Shown: piece after piece, positions 45,489 through 54,220 of the stretch
Position numbering within the stretch: the stretch's first letter is position 1
Layout: each line of letters starts with the position of its first letter
Assembly: GCA_003168335.1 (NCBI GenBank)
Contig: PMSM01000002.1
Coordinates: 310,001 to 374,000, forward strand
From: Blastocatellia bacterium
GTDB lineage: Bacteria > Acidobacteriota > Blastocatellia > Pyrinomonadales > Pyrinomonadaceae
Direction of reading: 5' to 3'
Length of the DNA: 64,000 nucleotides
The notes under the pieces: model-generated
Told to the model about the DNA's origin: nothing
The model's input: only the letters and a program-made list of their open reading frames with translations
The model's database searches: none
Program-made: the position numbers and the translations under genes

Positions 45489-45836
45489 TCACTCGTCCGA
45501 CGATGGCCGCGATCGCAATTGCTTGACCTTCGAACGTCGCGCCTTCTGTTCCAGCGTACGGTTCTTCGCGCTGCGCGACTTGCGCGTGGGTACGCGTTTG
45601 GGCGGGCGGTAGTTCAGTTTCTCGATCCTCTCGCGCAGCTTTTGCACACAGAGAGCTTTGTTCCGGTGTTGGCTGCGTTCCTGCTGTGAAGTGACGACGA
45701 CGCCGGATGGCAGATGCGTGAGGCGGACAGCGCTCTCAGTCTTGTTGACGTGCTGGCCGCCGGGTCCGCTCGAACGAAAAGTATCAACGTCGCATTCGCG
45801 CAGCAGGTCTTCATCGGATTCCGGCAAAACGATCAT
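45489..45836 (-). CDS. Release-factor-like peptidyl-tRNA hydrolase domain protein
   Basis: A 115-residue stand-alone RF-1 catalytic domain with GGQ at residues 26-28 ([20 protein letters not shown]), followed by [20 protein letters not shown] and a basic C-terminal tail ([20 protein letters not shown]). Such proteins (ArfB/YaeJ, C12orf65-like) free stalled ribosomes. The start at 45836 is chosen because [16 protein letters not shown] is the usual N-terminus and GAGG lies 6 bases ahead; the open frame further up (to 46028) shows no family likeness. The 252 bp to the divergent gene at 46089 hold no other feature. Confidence 0.88.
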   Translation of the reverse strand: MIVLPESDEDLLRECDVDTFRSSGPGGQHVNKTESAVRLTHLPSGVVVTSQQERSQHRNKALCVQKLRERIEKLNYRPPKRVPTRKSRSAKNRTLEQKARRSKVKQLRSRPSSDE

Positions 45837-46088
45837 GTCTGCCTCGCAGTCGAACTGGTTTTCGACCTCATGATACAACGAAGCGTGGTGCCCTGGTTTG
45901 GATTTCTCTCGGCGCAATCCCGGCGAACCCTGCGTCTCTGCCGTAAATAAACGCTCAATATCCTCATCACCGAGACGAGGAGGACCTGGAGCCCGCGCAG
46001 AGGATTTCAAATTAGAGCAGGATGGCAAGACAAGGACCTGCTATTTGCGTATCATTGGTGCACCTCGTCGGCTGAAAGGTAACTCGCT

Positions 46089-47738
46089 ATGAGGCCCTCC
46101 GCTTCGTTGGCAATTATTTCAGCGCTCTTGCTTTGCGGCGCAGGATTCTGCCCACGCGCAAATTCACAAACTAACCCGGCCAGGAAAAGCACCGAGGCGA
46201 CCGTCTCAGGCAAAGTAACTATCAAAGGCAAGCCCGCGCCGGGAGTCGTAGTAGGTCTGCGCTCGAGCCAGCCCGCGCAGTTTGCTCCCACGTTCAAGGC
46301 CACCACTGATGAGAACGGTAACTATCGGGTCAGCGAGGTGCCAACCGGAAGTTATGAAGTTGCGCCGGCGGCCCCGGCATTTGTGATCTCGGACGTCAAT
46401 AATTCAAGAGGCCACACTGTGATCATCACCGAAAGTGAGAACGTCGAGGGAATCGACTTTGAACTTTTGCGCGGCGGAGTGATTACGGGAAAGGTAACAG
46501 ATGCGGACGGCAGTCCCGTTGTCGCAGAGCGAGTTAATCTCTTGCCGGCCGATCAGCGCAACCAGCGGGGGCCCGTCTATCCCGTTTCGCTCAGCTTTCA
46601 GACCGACGATCGGGGAATTTACCGGATCTTCGGAATACGGCCTGGCCATTACAAAGTGTCCATCGGCCAGGGCGACAATTCATATGGCAGTATTGGCCGC
46701 GGACGTCCCGCATACCGGACAACTTTCTATCCTGACGCGATCGATCCGGCGAAAGCTACCGTGGTTGAAATCGAGGAAGGCACTGAGGCAACCAGGATCG
46801 ATATCACCATGGGTCAGACCGAGCCGGGTTTCTCAGCTAACGGGCGCATAGTGGATGGCGAGAGTGGCAAGCCCGTCGCGAATGTGTCGATCGGTTTGTC
46901 CCGAATTGTTATCGACGGCAACAGCTCTTCCAGTTATGGTGGGGGCACTGGGGCCCGTTCAGACAGTCAAGGCGAGTTCCGCCTGGAGAAATTGACTCCG
47001 GGTAAATACTCAATCTCAATTGAGCCGCCGGAGGAATCGGATCTTCGGGCAGAGCCCGTCACGTTTGACGTCCTCGATCAGGATGTGACCGGATTACTAA
47101 TCAAGTCATCCATGGGAGCAAGTTTGTCGGGAGTGGTCGTGCTTGAAGGGACCAGGGACAATAGCGCCGTGGCAGCGCTGGCTCAGGCCTATATCTCGGC
47201 GTACACCAAAGTAGGACTTCAGCCCACGTGGGGTCGATCTGTTCGCATGAAACCCGATGGCAGCTTTAGGATTGGCGGATTGCTGGCAGGAACCGCAAAC
47301 CTTTCGCTCGGCACAATGGGCAACGTCAAAGGGCTTGCCATCTCGCGCCTTGAGCGCGATGGCGTCGTCCAACCAAGCGGAATACAGATTCAGAACGCTG
47401 AACAGGTCAGCGGGATACGGGTCATTGTGGCTTATAGCAACGGAAGTATTCGCGGCGTGATCAAGCTGGAAAGCGGGACGCTGCCCGCCGGCGGACACTT
47501 GATTATTCAACTGCGCAAATCTGGAGATACATCCGGGAACACTCGGCCAGCGGACGCAGACTCGCGCGGCCATTTTTTGATCGAGGGGTTGGCTGCCGGA
47601 AACTACGAATTGGGAGTCATCGCGTATGTGCCTGGATCGCGGACGAGGGAATCCGCTAAACAAATCGTGACCGTCACTGACGGAGCGGCAACTGACGTTA
47701 CCGTGACAATCGATCTCACGCCAACTCCTAATCCATAG
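46089..47738 (+). CDS. Secreted carboxypeptidase-regulatory-like domain protein, paralogue 1
   Basis: A 549-residue secreted protein built of repeated beta-sandwich (CarboxypepD_reg/CNA-B-like) domains. The signal peptide (SLAIISALLLCGAGFCPRAN) is followed by units with the pattern GKVTIKGKPAPGVVVGLRSS, TDENGNYRVSEVPTGSYEV, GVITGKVTDADGSPVVAERV, TDDRGIYRIFGIRPGHYKVS, DSQGEFRLEKLTPGKYSISI and so on, about five in all. Such proteins are abundant and surface-exposed in Acidobacteria. The function is unknown. AAAGG precedes the ATG. It is followed 29 bp later by a paralogue. Confidence 0.88.
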   Translation: MRPSASLAIISALLLCGAGFCPRANSQTNPARKSTEATVSGKVTIKGKPAPGVVVGLRSSQPAQFAPTFKATTDENGNYRVSEVPTGSYEVAPAAPAFVISDVNNSRGHTVIITESENVEGIDFELLRGGVITGKVTDADGSPVVAERVNLLPADQRNQRGPVYPVSLSFQTDDRGIYRIFGIRPGHYKVSIGQGDNSYGSIGRGRPAYRTTFYPDAIDPAKATVVEIEEGTEATRIDITMGQTEPGFSANGRIVDGESGKPVANVSIGLSRIVIDGNSSSSYGGGTGARSDSQGEFRLEKLTPGKYSISIEPPEESDLRAEPVTFDVLDQDVTGLLIKSSMGASLSGVVVLEGTRDNSAVAALAQAYISAYTKVGLQPTWGRSVRMKPDGSFRIGGLLAGTANLSLGTMGNVKGLAISRLERDGVVQPSGIQIQNAEQVSGIRVIVAYSNGSIRGVIKLESGTLPAGGHLIIQLRKSGDTSGNTRPADADSRGHFLIEGLAAGNYELGVIAYVPGSRTRESAKQIVTVTDGAATDVTVTIDLTPTPNP

Positions 47739-47767
47739 CGTTCGCTGGATCGCGAGCACGCGAGACC

Positions 47768-49546
47768 ATGAAATACTACGTCTACAACTTTCTTGCGGCG
47801 CTTACCCTGCTGATCACGCTAAGTAGCGCCATTGCGGCGCAATCTCGATCAGACGAGAACACGGCGGATGCAACCAGGACAGGCACGATCAGCGGCCGAG
47901 TTGTAAACGACAGTGGCCAGCCGCTCGCGAACGCAATCGTTTCGGTGCGGACCTACAGTTTTGGCGGACCGGGCCGCACGACGACAACCGACAGCGAAGG
48001 AAATTTTCAGGTGAGCGGGTTGGACCCGGTAGTCTATTTAATCTCCGCGGCGGCTCCCACTTACGTTCCTGCACCGCGCGACCCGGACCTTAACCCAATC
48101 GGGTACTACCGGGTGGGCGATTCGGTAAGACTCGAGCTGATCAAAGGCGGCGTGATCACAGGAACTGTAACGAAGTCCGCGGACGAGCCCGTCGTTGCCG
48201 TGCCCGTGCGCGCCTATATGGTTCGTGACAGCAACGGTCAGCCGTCACGTTACGGAGCGCCGTTCAGAGAACAAACCACAGACGATCGTGGCGTTTACAG
48301 AATCTATGGACTACCGATGGGAACTTATGTCGTATCGGCTGGTGGTGGGGGCAGCTCCACGGGTTACATTGTCAACGCCTATGGTACCGATGCGCCGACC
48401 TATGCTCCTGCTTCAACGCGCGACGCCGCCATGGAAGTCAACGTACGTCCCGGTGAAGAGACCGCCAATGTGGACATTCGTTATCGCGGTGAACCGGGCC
48501 ACGCAGTTAGCGGAATCGCCAACAGCACGGTGGCCCTTGATCAACCGTCGGGATTCAGTATCACGTTGAGTTCGATCTTCAACGGAACATCGCAATCGAG
48601 CTATTCAGCATATCAATCTCCGGCCGGCCGGGGCTTTTCCTTCAATGGTGTCGCTGATGGCGATTACGATGTGATCGCTCAATCGTTTCTTCCCGGAGGA
48701 GAGTGGACCATCTCTGAACCGCGGCGAATCAAAGTCAAAGGCGCCGACATCACCGGCATTGAAGTGATCACGAAACCGCTGGGCTCGATCACCGGGCACG
48801 TGGTCCTGGAAGAATCGAAAGCGCCCGAGTGCAAGGGCAAGCGCCGGCCTTTGTTTGGGGAGACTCTCGTCACGCCCTGGCACAACGAGAAGAACGCACC
48901 CAAGGATCAGCCGCAATTCCTTTGGGGCCTGGGCGGGCCAACTTTACCGGACAAACAGGGCGATTTCGCCCTGCGCAATCTGGCGCCGGGTCAGTACCGC
49001 TTCCACGCGCGACCCATGGCAAAGTACTGGTATCTGAAATCAATGTCGTGGCCGGCTTCTGTAGTCACTTCGGCCAGGGCGACGCCGGCAAATCGGTCAG
49101 TCGACGCGGCGCGGAATTGGACCACCTTGAAACCCGGCGATCGACTTTCGGGTCTGACCATTACGATAGCCGAAGGCGCCGCATCGCTTCACGGGCAGAT
49201 CAACCTTGCGGAAGGTCAGAAGCTGCCGCCGAAGTTGTTTGTTTATTTGGTTCCGGCTGAGCGGGAAAAAGCTGATGATGTACTGCGATTCTTCGCGTCA
49301 CTGGTTTCAGCTGACGGAAGTTTTGCGCTGACCAACTTGCCGCCGGGCCGCTATTGGGCCATGGCCCAGGCCGTCAGTGAAACCGAATCGAACGTTCTTT
49401 CAAAGCTGCGCCTGCCCGATGAAGCAGAACCGCGCGCCAGACTGCTGCGCGACGCTGAAGCAGCAAAGATCGAAACCGAATTGAAGCCTTGCCAGAACGT
49501 GACGGACTATCAGTTGCCGTTTAGATCGGCGGCGCCGCGGCAATAG
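47768..49546 (+). CDS. Secreted carboxypeptidase-regulatory-like domain protein, paralogue 2
   Basis: A 592-residue paralogue of the upstream gene with the same design: signal peptide (FLAALTLLITLSSAIAAQS), then TISGRVVNDSGQPLANAIVS, TTDSEGNFQVSGLDPVVYLI, KGGVITGTVTKSADEPVVAV, TDDRGVYRIYGLPMGTYVVS and later units. The tandem pair probably arose by duplication and is likely co-transcribed. Two cysteines near the C-terminal third and at the end (KAPECKGKRR, ELKPCQNVTDYQ) could form a disulfide. The function is unknown. Confidence 0.88.
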   Translation: MKYYVYNFLAALTLLITLSSAIAAQSRSDENTADATRTGTISGRVVNDSGQPLANAIVSVRTYSFGGPGRTTTTDSEGNFQVSGLDPVVYLISAAAPTYVPAPRDPDLNPIGYYRVGDSVRLELIKGGVITGTVTKSADEPVVAVPVRAYMVRDSNGQPSRYGAPFREQTTDDRGVYRIYGLPMGTYVVSAGGGGSSTGYIVNAYGTDAPTYAPASTRDAAMEVNVRPGEETANVDIRYRGEPGHAVSGIANSTVALDQPSGFSITLSSIFNGTSQSSYSAYQSPAGRGFSFNGVADGDYDVIAQSFLPGGEWTISEPRRIKVKGADITGIEVITKPLGSITGHVVLEESKAPECKGKRRPLFGETLVTPWHNEKNAPKDQPQFLWGLGGPTLPDKQGDFALRNLAPGQYRFHARPMAKYWYLKSMSWPASVVTSARATPANRSVDAARNWTTLKPGDRLSGLTITIAEGAASLHGQINLAEGQKLPPKLFVYLVPAEREKADDVLRFFASLVSADGSFALTNLPPGRYWAMAQAVSETESNVLSKLRLPDEAEPRARLLRDAEAAKIETELKPCQNVTDYQLPFRSAAPRQ

Positions 49547-49628
49547 CCCGGAGGGCCACGGTTCAGACAGACGCACGGCAGAAATGCGTTCGACGAATAT
49601 TCCGCGCTCGGCTTTTTCCTTCTCAGAG

Positions 49629-49660
49629 GAATCTGTGTAATCTGTTGAGAGAGTCTGTGA
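49629..49660. repeat. Half copy of the CAGATTAC repeat (right arm)
   Basis: GGAATCTGTGTAATCTGTTG then AGAGAGTCTGTGA resembles the right arm of the 54071 element. No left arm precedes it. It lies just ahead of the OmpH-like gene. Confidence 0.55.
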
Positions 49661-49682
49661 GCACTATCCGGGAGGAAGAGTT

Positions 49683-50333
49683 ATGAAAAGAATTCGTTTG
49701 ATTTTCGCCGCCCTTATCCTTGTGGCCATGACGGCTGTCTCAGTCGTCGCCCAGACGCGACCGCCGACCACTCCGCCCAAACCGGCTGCGACACCGACGC
49801 CGGCGGCGACACCTGTTGCCGGTAACGCCGCCGTGCCGGAAACCAGGATTGCCTTAATAGACACCGGCATGTTCGGCGACGAGAAGAACGGCATCTTCCT
49901 CTATGTCGATGCGGCCAAGAAGGTCGAGCTTGAGTTCCGGCCACGGACGAACGAACTTCAGATTCTTGATAACCGCCTCACCGCGCTGGCCACGGAAATA
50001 ACAAAGCTAAGGCAGGCAGCGGTACTTGATCAGAAAACAATCCAGGCCAGGCAGGCGGAGGGCGAAAGCCTGCAAACCGAACTGAAAACGAAGAAGGATC
50101 GCCTGGATGAGGATGTTTCCAAACGATACCAGCAAGCCATCAGTCCGATTTCCAGCCAGATAGGCGCGGCCATGGATCTGTTTGCGCGGCAACACGGTAT
50201 CACCATGACGCTCGATATCAGCAAGCTCTTGCCGGCCATTCTGACTGCCGTTCCGGCGATGGATCTCACGCAGGCCTTCATTGACGACTTCAATCGCAAG
50301 AACCCGAGGACCGCTCCGCCGCCGCGACCGTGA
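49683..50333 (+). CDS. OmpH/Skp family periplasmic chaperone-like protein
   Basis: A 216-residue secreted protein. After a signal peptide (RLIFAALILVAMTAVSVVAQ) and a Pro/Ala/Thr-rich linker, the OmpH fold begins with RIALIDTGMFGDEKNGI. A long coiled-coil pair (LEFRPRTNELQILDNRLTAL to DEDVSKRYQQAISPISSQIG) follows, then DLFARQHGITMTLDISKLLP, matching the family's return strand. Skp-like proteins escort outer-membrane proteins through the periplasm. GGGAGGAAGAG precedes the ATG. The usual neighbours (bamA, lpxD) are absent. Confidence 0.85.
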   Translation: MKRIRLIFAALILVAMTAVSVVAQTRPPTTPPKPAATPTPAATPVAGNAAVPETRIALIDTGMFGDEKNGIFLYVDAAKKVELEFRPRTNELQILDNRLTALATEITKLRQAAVLDQKTIQARQAEGESLQTELKTKKDRLDEDVSKRYQQAISPISSQIGAAMDLFARQHGITMTLDISKLLPAILTAVPAMDLTQAFIDDFNRKNPRTAPPPRP

Positions 50334-50368
50334 AAGCAGCAAGAATCGAAACGGATTTGACCAGTTTG

Positions 50369-50700
50369 CGTCGCAGAGCGACGAATCCCACGCAGTTTTA
50401 CGTCGCAGAGCGACGGTTGAATTTAGCCCGGCCTTTCAAGGCCGGGAGAGGTGAAGGGGTTCGTTCTGCGTCGCGTAGCGACGGTTGAAACATTCAGTCG
50501 TCGCTGACGCGACGAGGTCACGATTGTTGACGCCGATCCCGGCGTTGAAACGCCGGGCTAAAATCATGCCTACGCTACGCGTCGGAAAACGTCGGCCGGC
50601 GTGTTCTGTCCCCTTGAGCCGTCCGCTTCACGGACTGGGATTCATTCTCGCATCTGATCCCACCGATAAATCGGTGGGCTATTTTCAATCGTCCGCCTCG
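50369..50700. repeat. Field of small palindromes
   Basis: CGTCGCAGAGCGACG (50369-50383), CGTCGCAGAGCGACGGTTGA (50401-50420) and CGTCGCGTAGCGACGGTTGA (50469-50488) are three near-copies. CCCGGCCTTTCAAGGCCGGG (50428-50447) and CCCGGCGTTGAAACGCCGGG (50538-50557) are two copies of another. GTCCGCTTCACGGAC and GTCCGCCTCGCGGAC follow further on. No gene is visible between 50334 and 51004. Confidence 0.82.
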
Positions 50701-50772
50701 CGGACTTGTTTTTTCTTCCCCTCCGATTGGGGGGGATTGAGGGAAGGGCTTGCGACGATCCCAAACGAATGA

Positions 50773-50882
50773 TTTTGGAGTGCGGCGACTTGTCGCCGCT
50801 TTTCTTCCGGTAACGATTGACGAACAAAGGCCGCGACAAGTTGCAGCCGGAACAAAGCGCTGACAAGTCAGCGCACTCCAAA
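50773..50882. repeat. Hairpin repeat, GGAGTGCGGCGAC family, copy 3 (with insertion)
   Basis: Left half TTTTGGAGTGCGGCGACTTG then TCGCCGC; right half AAAGCGCTGACAAGTCAGCG then CACTCCAAA. The halves match copy 1 almost exactly, but about 50 extra bases lie between them, including GCGACAAGTTGCAG, which looks like a decayed third palindrome. Confidence 0.88.
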
Positions 50883-51004
50883 TGTTCTCGACACGCTCGC
50901 GCGAACCGTGATACAACCCGCGCGGCTCAGGCGACGATTCCCGAGCGAGTCGCGAGACTCAGGAATTCAGACTCCCGACTCCAGATTATCTTTTGAGAAG
51001 AATA

Positions 51005-51550
51005 ATGAAGCCCCAGAATCGCCTCAACCGCCTTTCCTCTTTGCGTGAGGAGATCGTCGCCTTATGTGCCGTGAAGTGCCACATGTCCCATGAGCGAGTC
51101 ATCAGAGAGGGAGACTTGATGTTGCCCGTAGTTTGTAGCTTCCCGGAAGGGAACTATCAGAGGGTTGGCCTGTGCAGCCCTGAGGTGCGTGCACAGAGGC
51201 TCGGCTGTAGCCATACCACAGCGAGGATTAAATTAGGGAGCGCGATCGATGAATTGGATCTAGATGGCGCGGACAAAAGTGGGCCGGGGTCACTCTTAGC
51301 CGACGAGTTGAACTGGCTGAACAACGAGATCCACCTGTTGGATCACCGCAAGGGTGAGGCGGAGAAGACGCTGGCGAAAATACTTGAGGAGACATACGTC
51401 GCGGGTGATCGAGCGCGCACCGCTGGCAGGTTGAGGGACGCAGAGGAGCAGATCGGAGAGATGGAGCGATTGCATGACGAATACGTTGACCGGATTGGTG
51501 CGCTGAGGGCCAAGGTCGTGGCCGAGTTGGAGCGGTTGATCGAGAGTTAA
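51005..51550 (+). CDS. Protein of unknown function with coiled-coil C-terminus
   Basis: A 181-residue protein not recognised. The N-terminal half holds several Cys and His residues (ALCAVKCHMSHERV; LGCSHTTARIKLGS) that could bind a metal. The C-terminal half (residues about 98-180) is a predicted helical hairpin or coiled coil (LADELNWLNNEIHLLDHRKG; DAEEQIGEMERLHDEYVDRI). A GAGAAG sequence precedes the ATG. It stands between two repeat fields and has no partner. Eight bases after its stop comes a stray copy of an ettA segment. Confidence 0.55.
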   Translation: MKPQNRLNRLSSLREEIVALCAVKCHMSHERVIREGDLMLPVVCSFPEGNYQRVGLCSPEVRAQRLGCSHTTARIKLGSAIDELDLDGADKSGPGSLLADELNWLNNEIHLLDHRKGEAEKTLAKILEETYVAGDRARTAGRLRDAEEQIGEMERLHDEYVDRIGALRAKVVAELERLIES

Positions 51551-51557
51551 CTCTACT

Positions 51558-51610
51558 GTCATCGGGCTCAATGGCTCGGGAATGGCTTCGCTGCTGCGCA
51601 TACGCGCCGA
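51558..51610 (+). pseudogene. Stray copy of the ettA Walker A segment
   Basis: GTCATCGGGCTCAATGGCTC then GGGAATGGCTTCGCTGCTGC and GCATACGCGCCG matches 52499-52550 in ettA at roughly 46 of 52 positions, including the bases that code G-L-N-G-S-G. The Walker A lysine codon is changed and no open frame extends it. It lies 940 bp upstream of its source in the same orientation. Confidence 0.8.
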
Positions 51611-51677
51611 CTGGTAGCCCTTTCAATCTGGTAAGCTAACCGAGTAGCTAATCAAGATTTCTTCGCCGCCGCGCAAG

Positions 51678-51960
51678 GTTACAGAGCCTCTCTGCTAACC
51701 TGATTCCTGGTTCCGTAGGTTTACAAAACCGTCTATCAAACCTGCTTTGCCGCAAGGTAAATTGACAAAACCATCGGGCAGACCTGCTACAGCGGAAGGT
51801 AAGTTTACAAAGTTCTCAGTCAACCTGCTCCATCGTTGTGTAAGCCTACAGAGCCACGAAGCAAGCTTGCTTTGCCTCCATGTAAGCTTACAAAACCCGA
51901 TCAAAACCTGCTTGGAGCTGATGTAAGTTTACAAAACGACAATGTAAGCCTGCAAAAAAG
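51678..51960. repeat. Degenerate tandem array, period 41-42 bp
   Basis: Units start with GTAAGTTTACAAAAC-like sequence at 51715, 51757, 51799, 51840, 51882, 51923 and, after half a unit, 51944; a decayed unit starts near 51678. Each first half holds a (near-)palindrome GTAAGCTTAC and each second half an AACCTGCTTTG-like block. Both strands read as degenerate 14-residue repeats (minus strand: GFVNLPCGKAGLID and NFVNLPSAVAGLPD). The unit has no constant repeat/variable spacer pattern, so it is not a CRISPR. No gene calls cover it. Confidence 0.88.
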
Positions 51961-52040
51961 GGCGGAATCCTCAGCTTTCCTCAGGAAGCATCGCTTTCTC
52001 ACGAAAGTCGACTGGCTGCGGACGGGTTCAAAGACACAAC

Positions 52041-52170
52041 CGGGGCAGTAGCCCGATCGTGAGGGAGGGCGTATCGTTACACCCAAGACTCAATGATGAT
52101 GACGCAACAACGGATGGTTAGTGATGACGCGAGGTGCGACGCCCTTGCTTAGGCGCGGGCTACTGCCCCG
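52041..52170. repeat. GCCCGA-CGT hairpin repeat, copy 3, plus neighbours
   Basis: Outer arms CGGGGCAGTAGCCCG (52041-52055) and CGGGCTACTGCCCCG (52156-52170); next to the left arm is the ATCGTGAGGGAGGGCGT block shared with copies 1 and 2. Two further hairpins follow, CCCACAGCTCGCGCTGTGGG (52233-52252) and GTCGGCTTACGCCGAC (52266-52281). The rest of 52282-52381 shows nothing distinct; no gene lies between 51551 and 52381. Confidence 0.85.
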
Positions 52171-52381
52171 TTGCCTGGATCGCCGCGATTAGACGAACCT
52201 TGTTTCCGCCAACATTGAAGACAGTCAGCTTACCCACAGCTCGCGCTGTGGGCTACTGATTTATCGTCGGCTTACGCCGACTGGTTGAACGCTGCGTCCC
52301 TTCTTGCACAATCCAATCCAACGCGTTAGCTTTAACAACTTCAATCCTAATTTAATTCGCGGTTAATTAATCGATATCACT

Positions 52382-54064
52382 ATGTCCACAGAACCAAACA
52401 AAATAATCTATTCCATGGTCGGTGTCAGTAAGTTCTATGACAAGAAGGCCGTCCTCAAGGACATCTATCTTTCCTATTTCTATGGCGCGAAGATTGGCGT
52501 CATCGGTCTCAATGGCTCGGGCAAGTCTTCGCTGCTGCGCATACTTGCCGGCGTCGATAAAGAGATCCAGGGAGAAACTGTCATCTCGCCCGGCCACACG
52601 GTGGGCTTCCTTGAACAGGAGCCTTTGATCGATGATTCGCGCACCGTGCGCGAGGTTGTCGAAGAAGCCGTCAAAGAAACTGTTGGTTTGCTGAAAGAGT
52701 TTGACGAGATTAACGCGAAGTTCGCCGAAGAGATGTCCGAAGAGGACATGGAGAAATTGTTAGCGCGGCAGGGCGAGGTGCAGGAGAAGCTCGATCATCA
52801 GGACGCCTGGGACCTCGATTCGCGTCTGGAAATGGCTATGGACGCGCTGCGTTGTCCACCGCCAGAGACGCCGGTGAAAGTTTTATCTGGTGGCGAACGT
52901 CGACGCGTCGCGTTGTGTCGGCTGCTGTTGCAAAAGCCGGATATCCTTCTTCTCGATGAGCCGACCAACCATCTTGATGCCGAATCGGTTGCGTGGCTCG
53001 AGCATCACTTGCAGAGTTATGCGGGCACGATCATCGCGGTGACTCATGACAGATATTTTCTCGACAACGTTGCCGGTTGGATTCTGGAGCTGGATCGCGG
53101 CGCGGGCATTCCCTGGAAAGGGAATTACACGAGCTGGCTGGAGCAGAAACAGGAACGTCTGCGGCGCGAAGAAAAATCTGAGAGTGAAAGACAGAAGACC
53201 CTGCAGCGCGAGCTGGAATGGATTCGCATGTCGCCGAAAGCGCGGCACGCGAAGGGCCAGGCGCGCGTGAATGCTTATGAAAGTCTGCTGCAGGAACAAT
53301 CAGAAAAGCGGTGTGAAGATCTGGAGATTCAAATTCCGCCGGGCCCACGTCTGGGCGATGTTGTGATCGAAGCAGAAGGCGTTAGCAAAGGCTATGGGGA
53401 TAATCTGCTGGTTGAAGAGATGACTTTCAAGCTGCCGCGCGGGGGCATCGTCGGCGTGATTGGTCCGAACGGTGCGGGCAAGACGACGCTCTTCCGGATG
53501 ATCACTAAGCAGGAGGAACCCGACAAGGGAACCATCCGTGTCGGCGAGACTGTGCAGTTGGCTTACGTCGATCAGAGTCGCACGCTCGATGCAGACAAAT
53601 CCATCTGGGAAGAGATTTCCGGCGGCGCGGACGTTTTGAAGCTGGGCGCGCGTGAAGTGAACTCGCGCGCGTACGTGGGGCGCTTCAATTTTTCCGGCTC
53701 GGATCAGCAGAAGAAAGTCAGCATGCTGTCCGGCGGCGAACGCAATCGAGTCCATCTGGCAAAGATGTTGAAGGAAGGCGCGAATGTTCTGTTGCTCGAC
53801 GAGCCCACGAATGATCTGGACGTGAACACGCTGCGGGCGCTGGAAGAAGCACTGGAGAACTTTGCCGGATGTGCAGTTGTTATCTCACACGACAGGTGGT
53901 TTTTAGACAGGATAGCAACGCACATGCTGGCGTTCGAAGGCGACAGCAAAGTCGTGTGGTTCGAAGGGAATTATTCGGACTATGAAGAAGATCGAAAAGC
54001 GCGGTTGGGCGCGGCGGCAGAGATACCGCATCGGATTAAGTATCGGCAGTTGACGCGAGCGTGA
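52382..54064 (+). CDS. ettA: Energy-dependent translational throttle protein EttA (ABC-F)
   Basis: A 560-residue twin ABC ATPase of the ABC-F family that binds the ribosomal E site and gates translation by ADP/ATP ratio. The first cassette has GLNGSGKSS (42-50) and [20 protein letters not shown]; the second has GPNGAGKTT and [18 protein letters not shown]. Both Walker B segments carry DEPTN. Between them lies the P-site tRNA-interaction motif (about 245-305), rich in Arg/Glu with [20 protein letters not shown]. The length is the usual 555 residues, and there is no membrane segment. The ATG at 52382 has only AT-rich upstream sequence without a clear Shine-Dalgarno. A fragment of this gene lies at 51558. 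Confidence 0.97.
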   Translation: MSTEPNKIIYSMVGVSKFYDKKAVLKDIYLSYFYGAKIGVIGLNGSGKSSLLRILAGVDKEIQGETVISPGHTVGFLEQEPLIDDSRTVREVVEEAVKETVGLLKEFDEINAKFAEEMSEEDMEKLLARQGEVQEKLDHQDAWDLDSRLEMAMDALRCPPPETPVKVLSGGERRRVALCRLLLQKPDILLLDEPTNHLDAESVAWLEHHLQSYAGTIIAVTHDRYFLDNVAGWILELDRGAGIPWKGNYTSWLEQKQERLRREEKSESERQKTLQRELEWIRMSPKARHAKGQARVNAYESLLQEQSEKRCEDLEIQIPPGPRLGDVVIEAEGVSKGYGDNLLVEEMTFKLPRGGIVGVIGPNGAGKTTLFRMITKQEEPDKGTIRVGETVQLAYVDQSRTLDADKSIWEEISGGADVLKLGAREVNSRAYVGRFNFSGSDQQKKVSMLSGGERNRVHLAKMLKEGANVLLLDEPTNDLDVNTLRALEEALENFAGCAVVISHDRWFLDRIATHMLAFEGDSKVVWFEGNYSDYEEDRKARLGAAAEIPHRIKYRQLTRA

Positions 54065-54070
54065 GGGCGC

Positions 54071-54192
54071 TATCCGCAGATTACACAGATTACGCAGAAC
54101 AGATTAAGCATAAAGCCTGGATCGGGGTGTTCTTATCGACGGCCGCCTTCTCTCTTTTCCCTTTTCTGTGTAATCTGCGAAATCTGTGGATC
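54071..54192. repeat. CAGATTAC long inverted repeat, copy 2
   Basis: Left arm TATCCGCAGATTACACAGAT then TACGCAGAACAGA; right arm TCTGTGTAATCTGCGAAATC then TGTGGATCA, with about 70 bp between. It begins 7 bp after the ettA stop and ends 28 bp before the CocE-like gene. Confidence 0.9.
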
Positions 54193-54220
54193 AAGAAATC
54201 TTCATGAGGACAATTAAGAG

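Noticed and set aside
45837-46028. N-terminal extension of the release-factor-like protein
   Set aside because: The extra 64 residues show no conservation pattern, and the ATG at 45836 has a good Shine-Dalgarno and the family N-terminus.
50485-50772. Plus-strand coding frame in the palindrome field
   Set aside because: It is made of palindrome read-through (GTCCGC and CCCGGC units) and has no start signal.
51678-51960. Possible CRISPR array
   Set aside because: Units differ along their whole length and there is no constant repeat with unique spacers; no cas genes are present.
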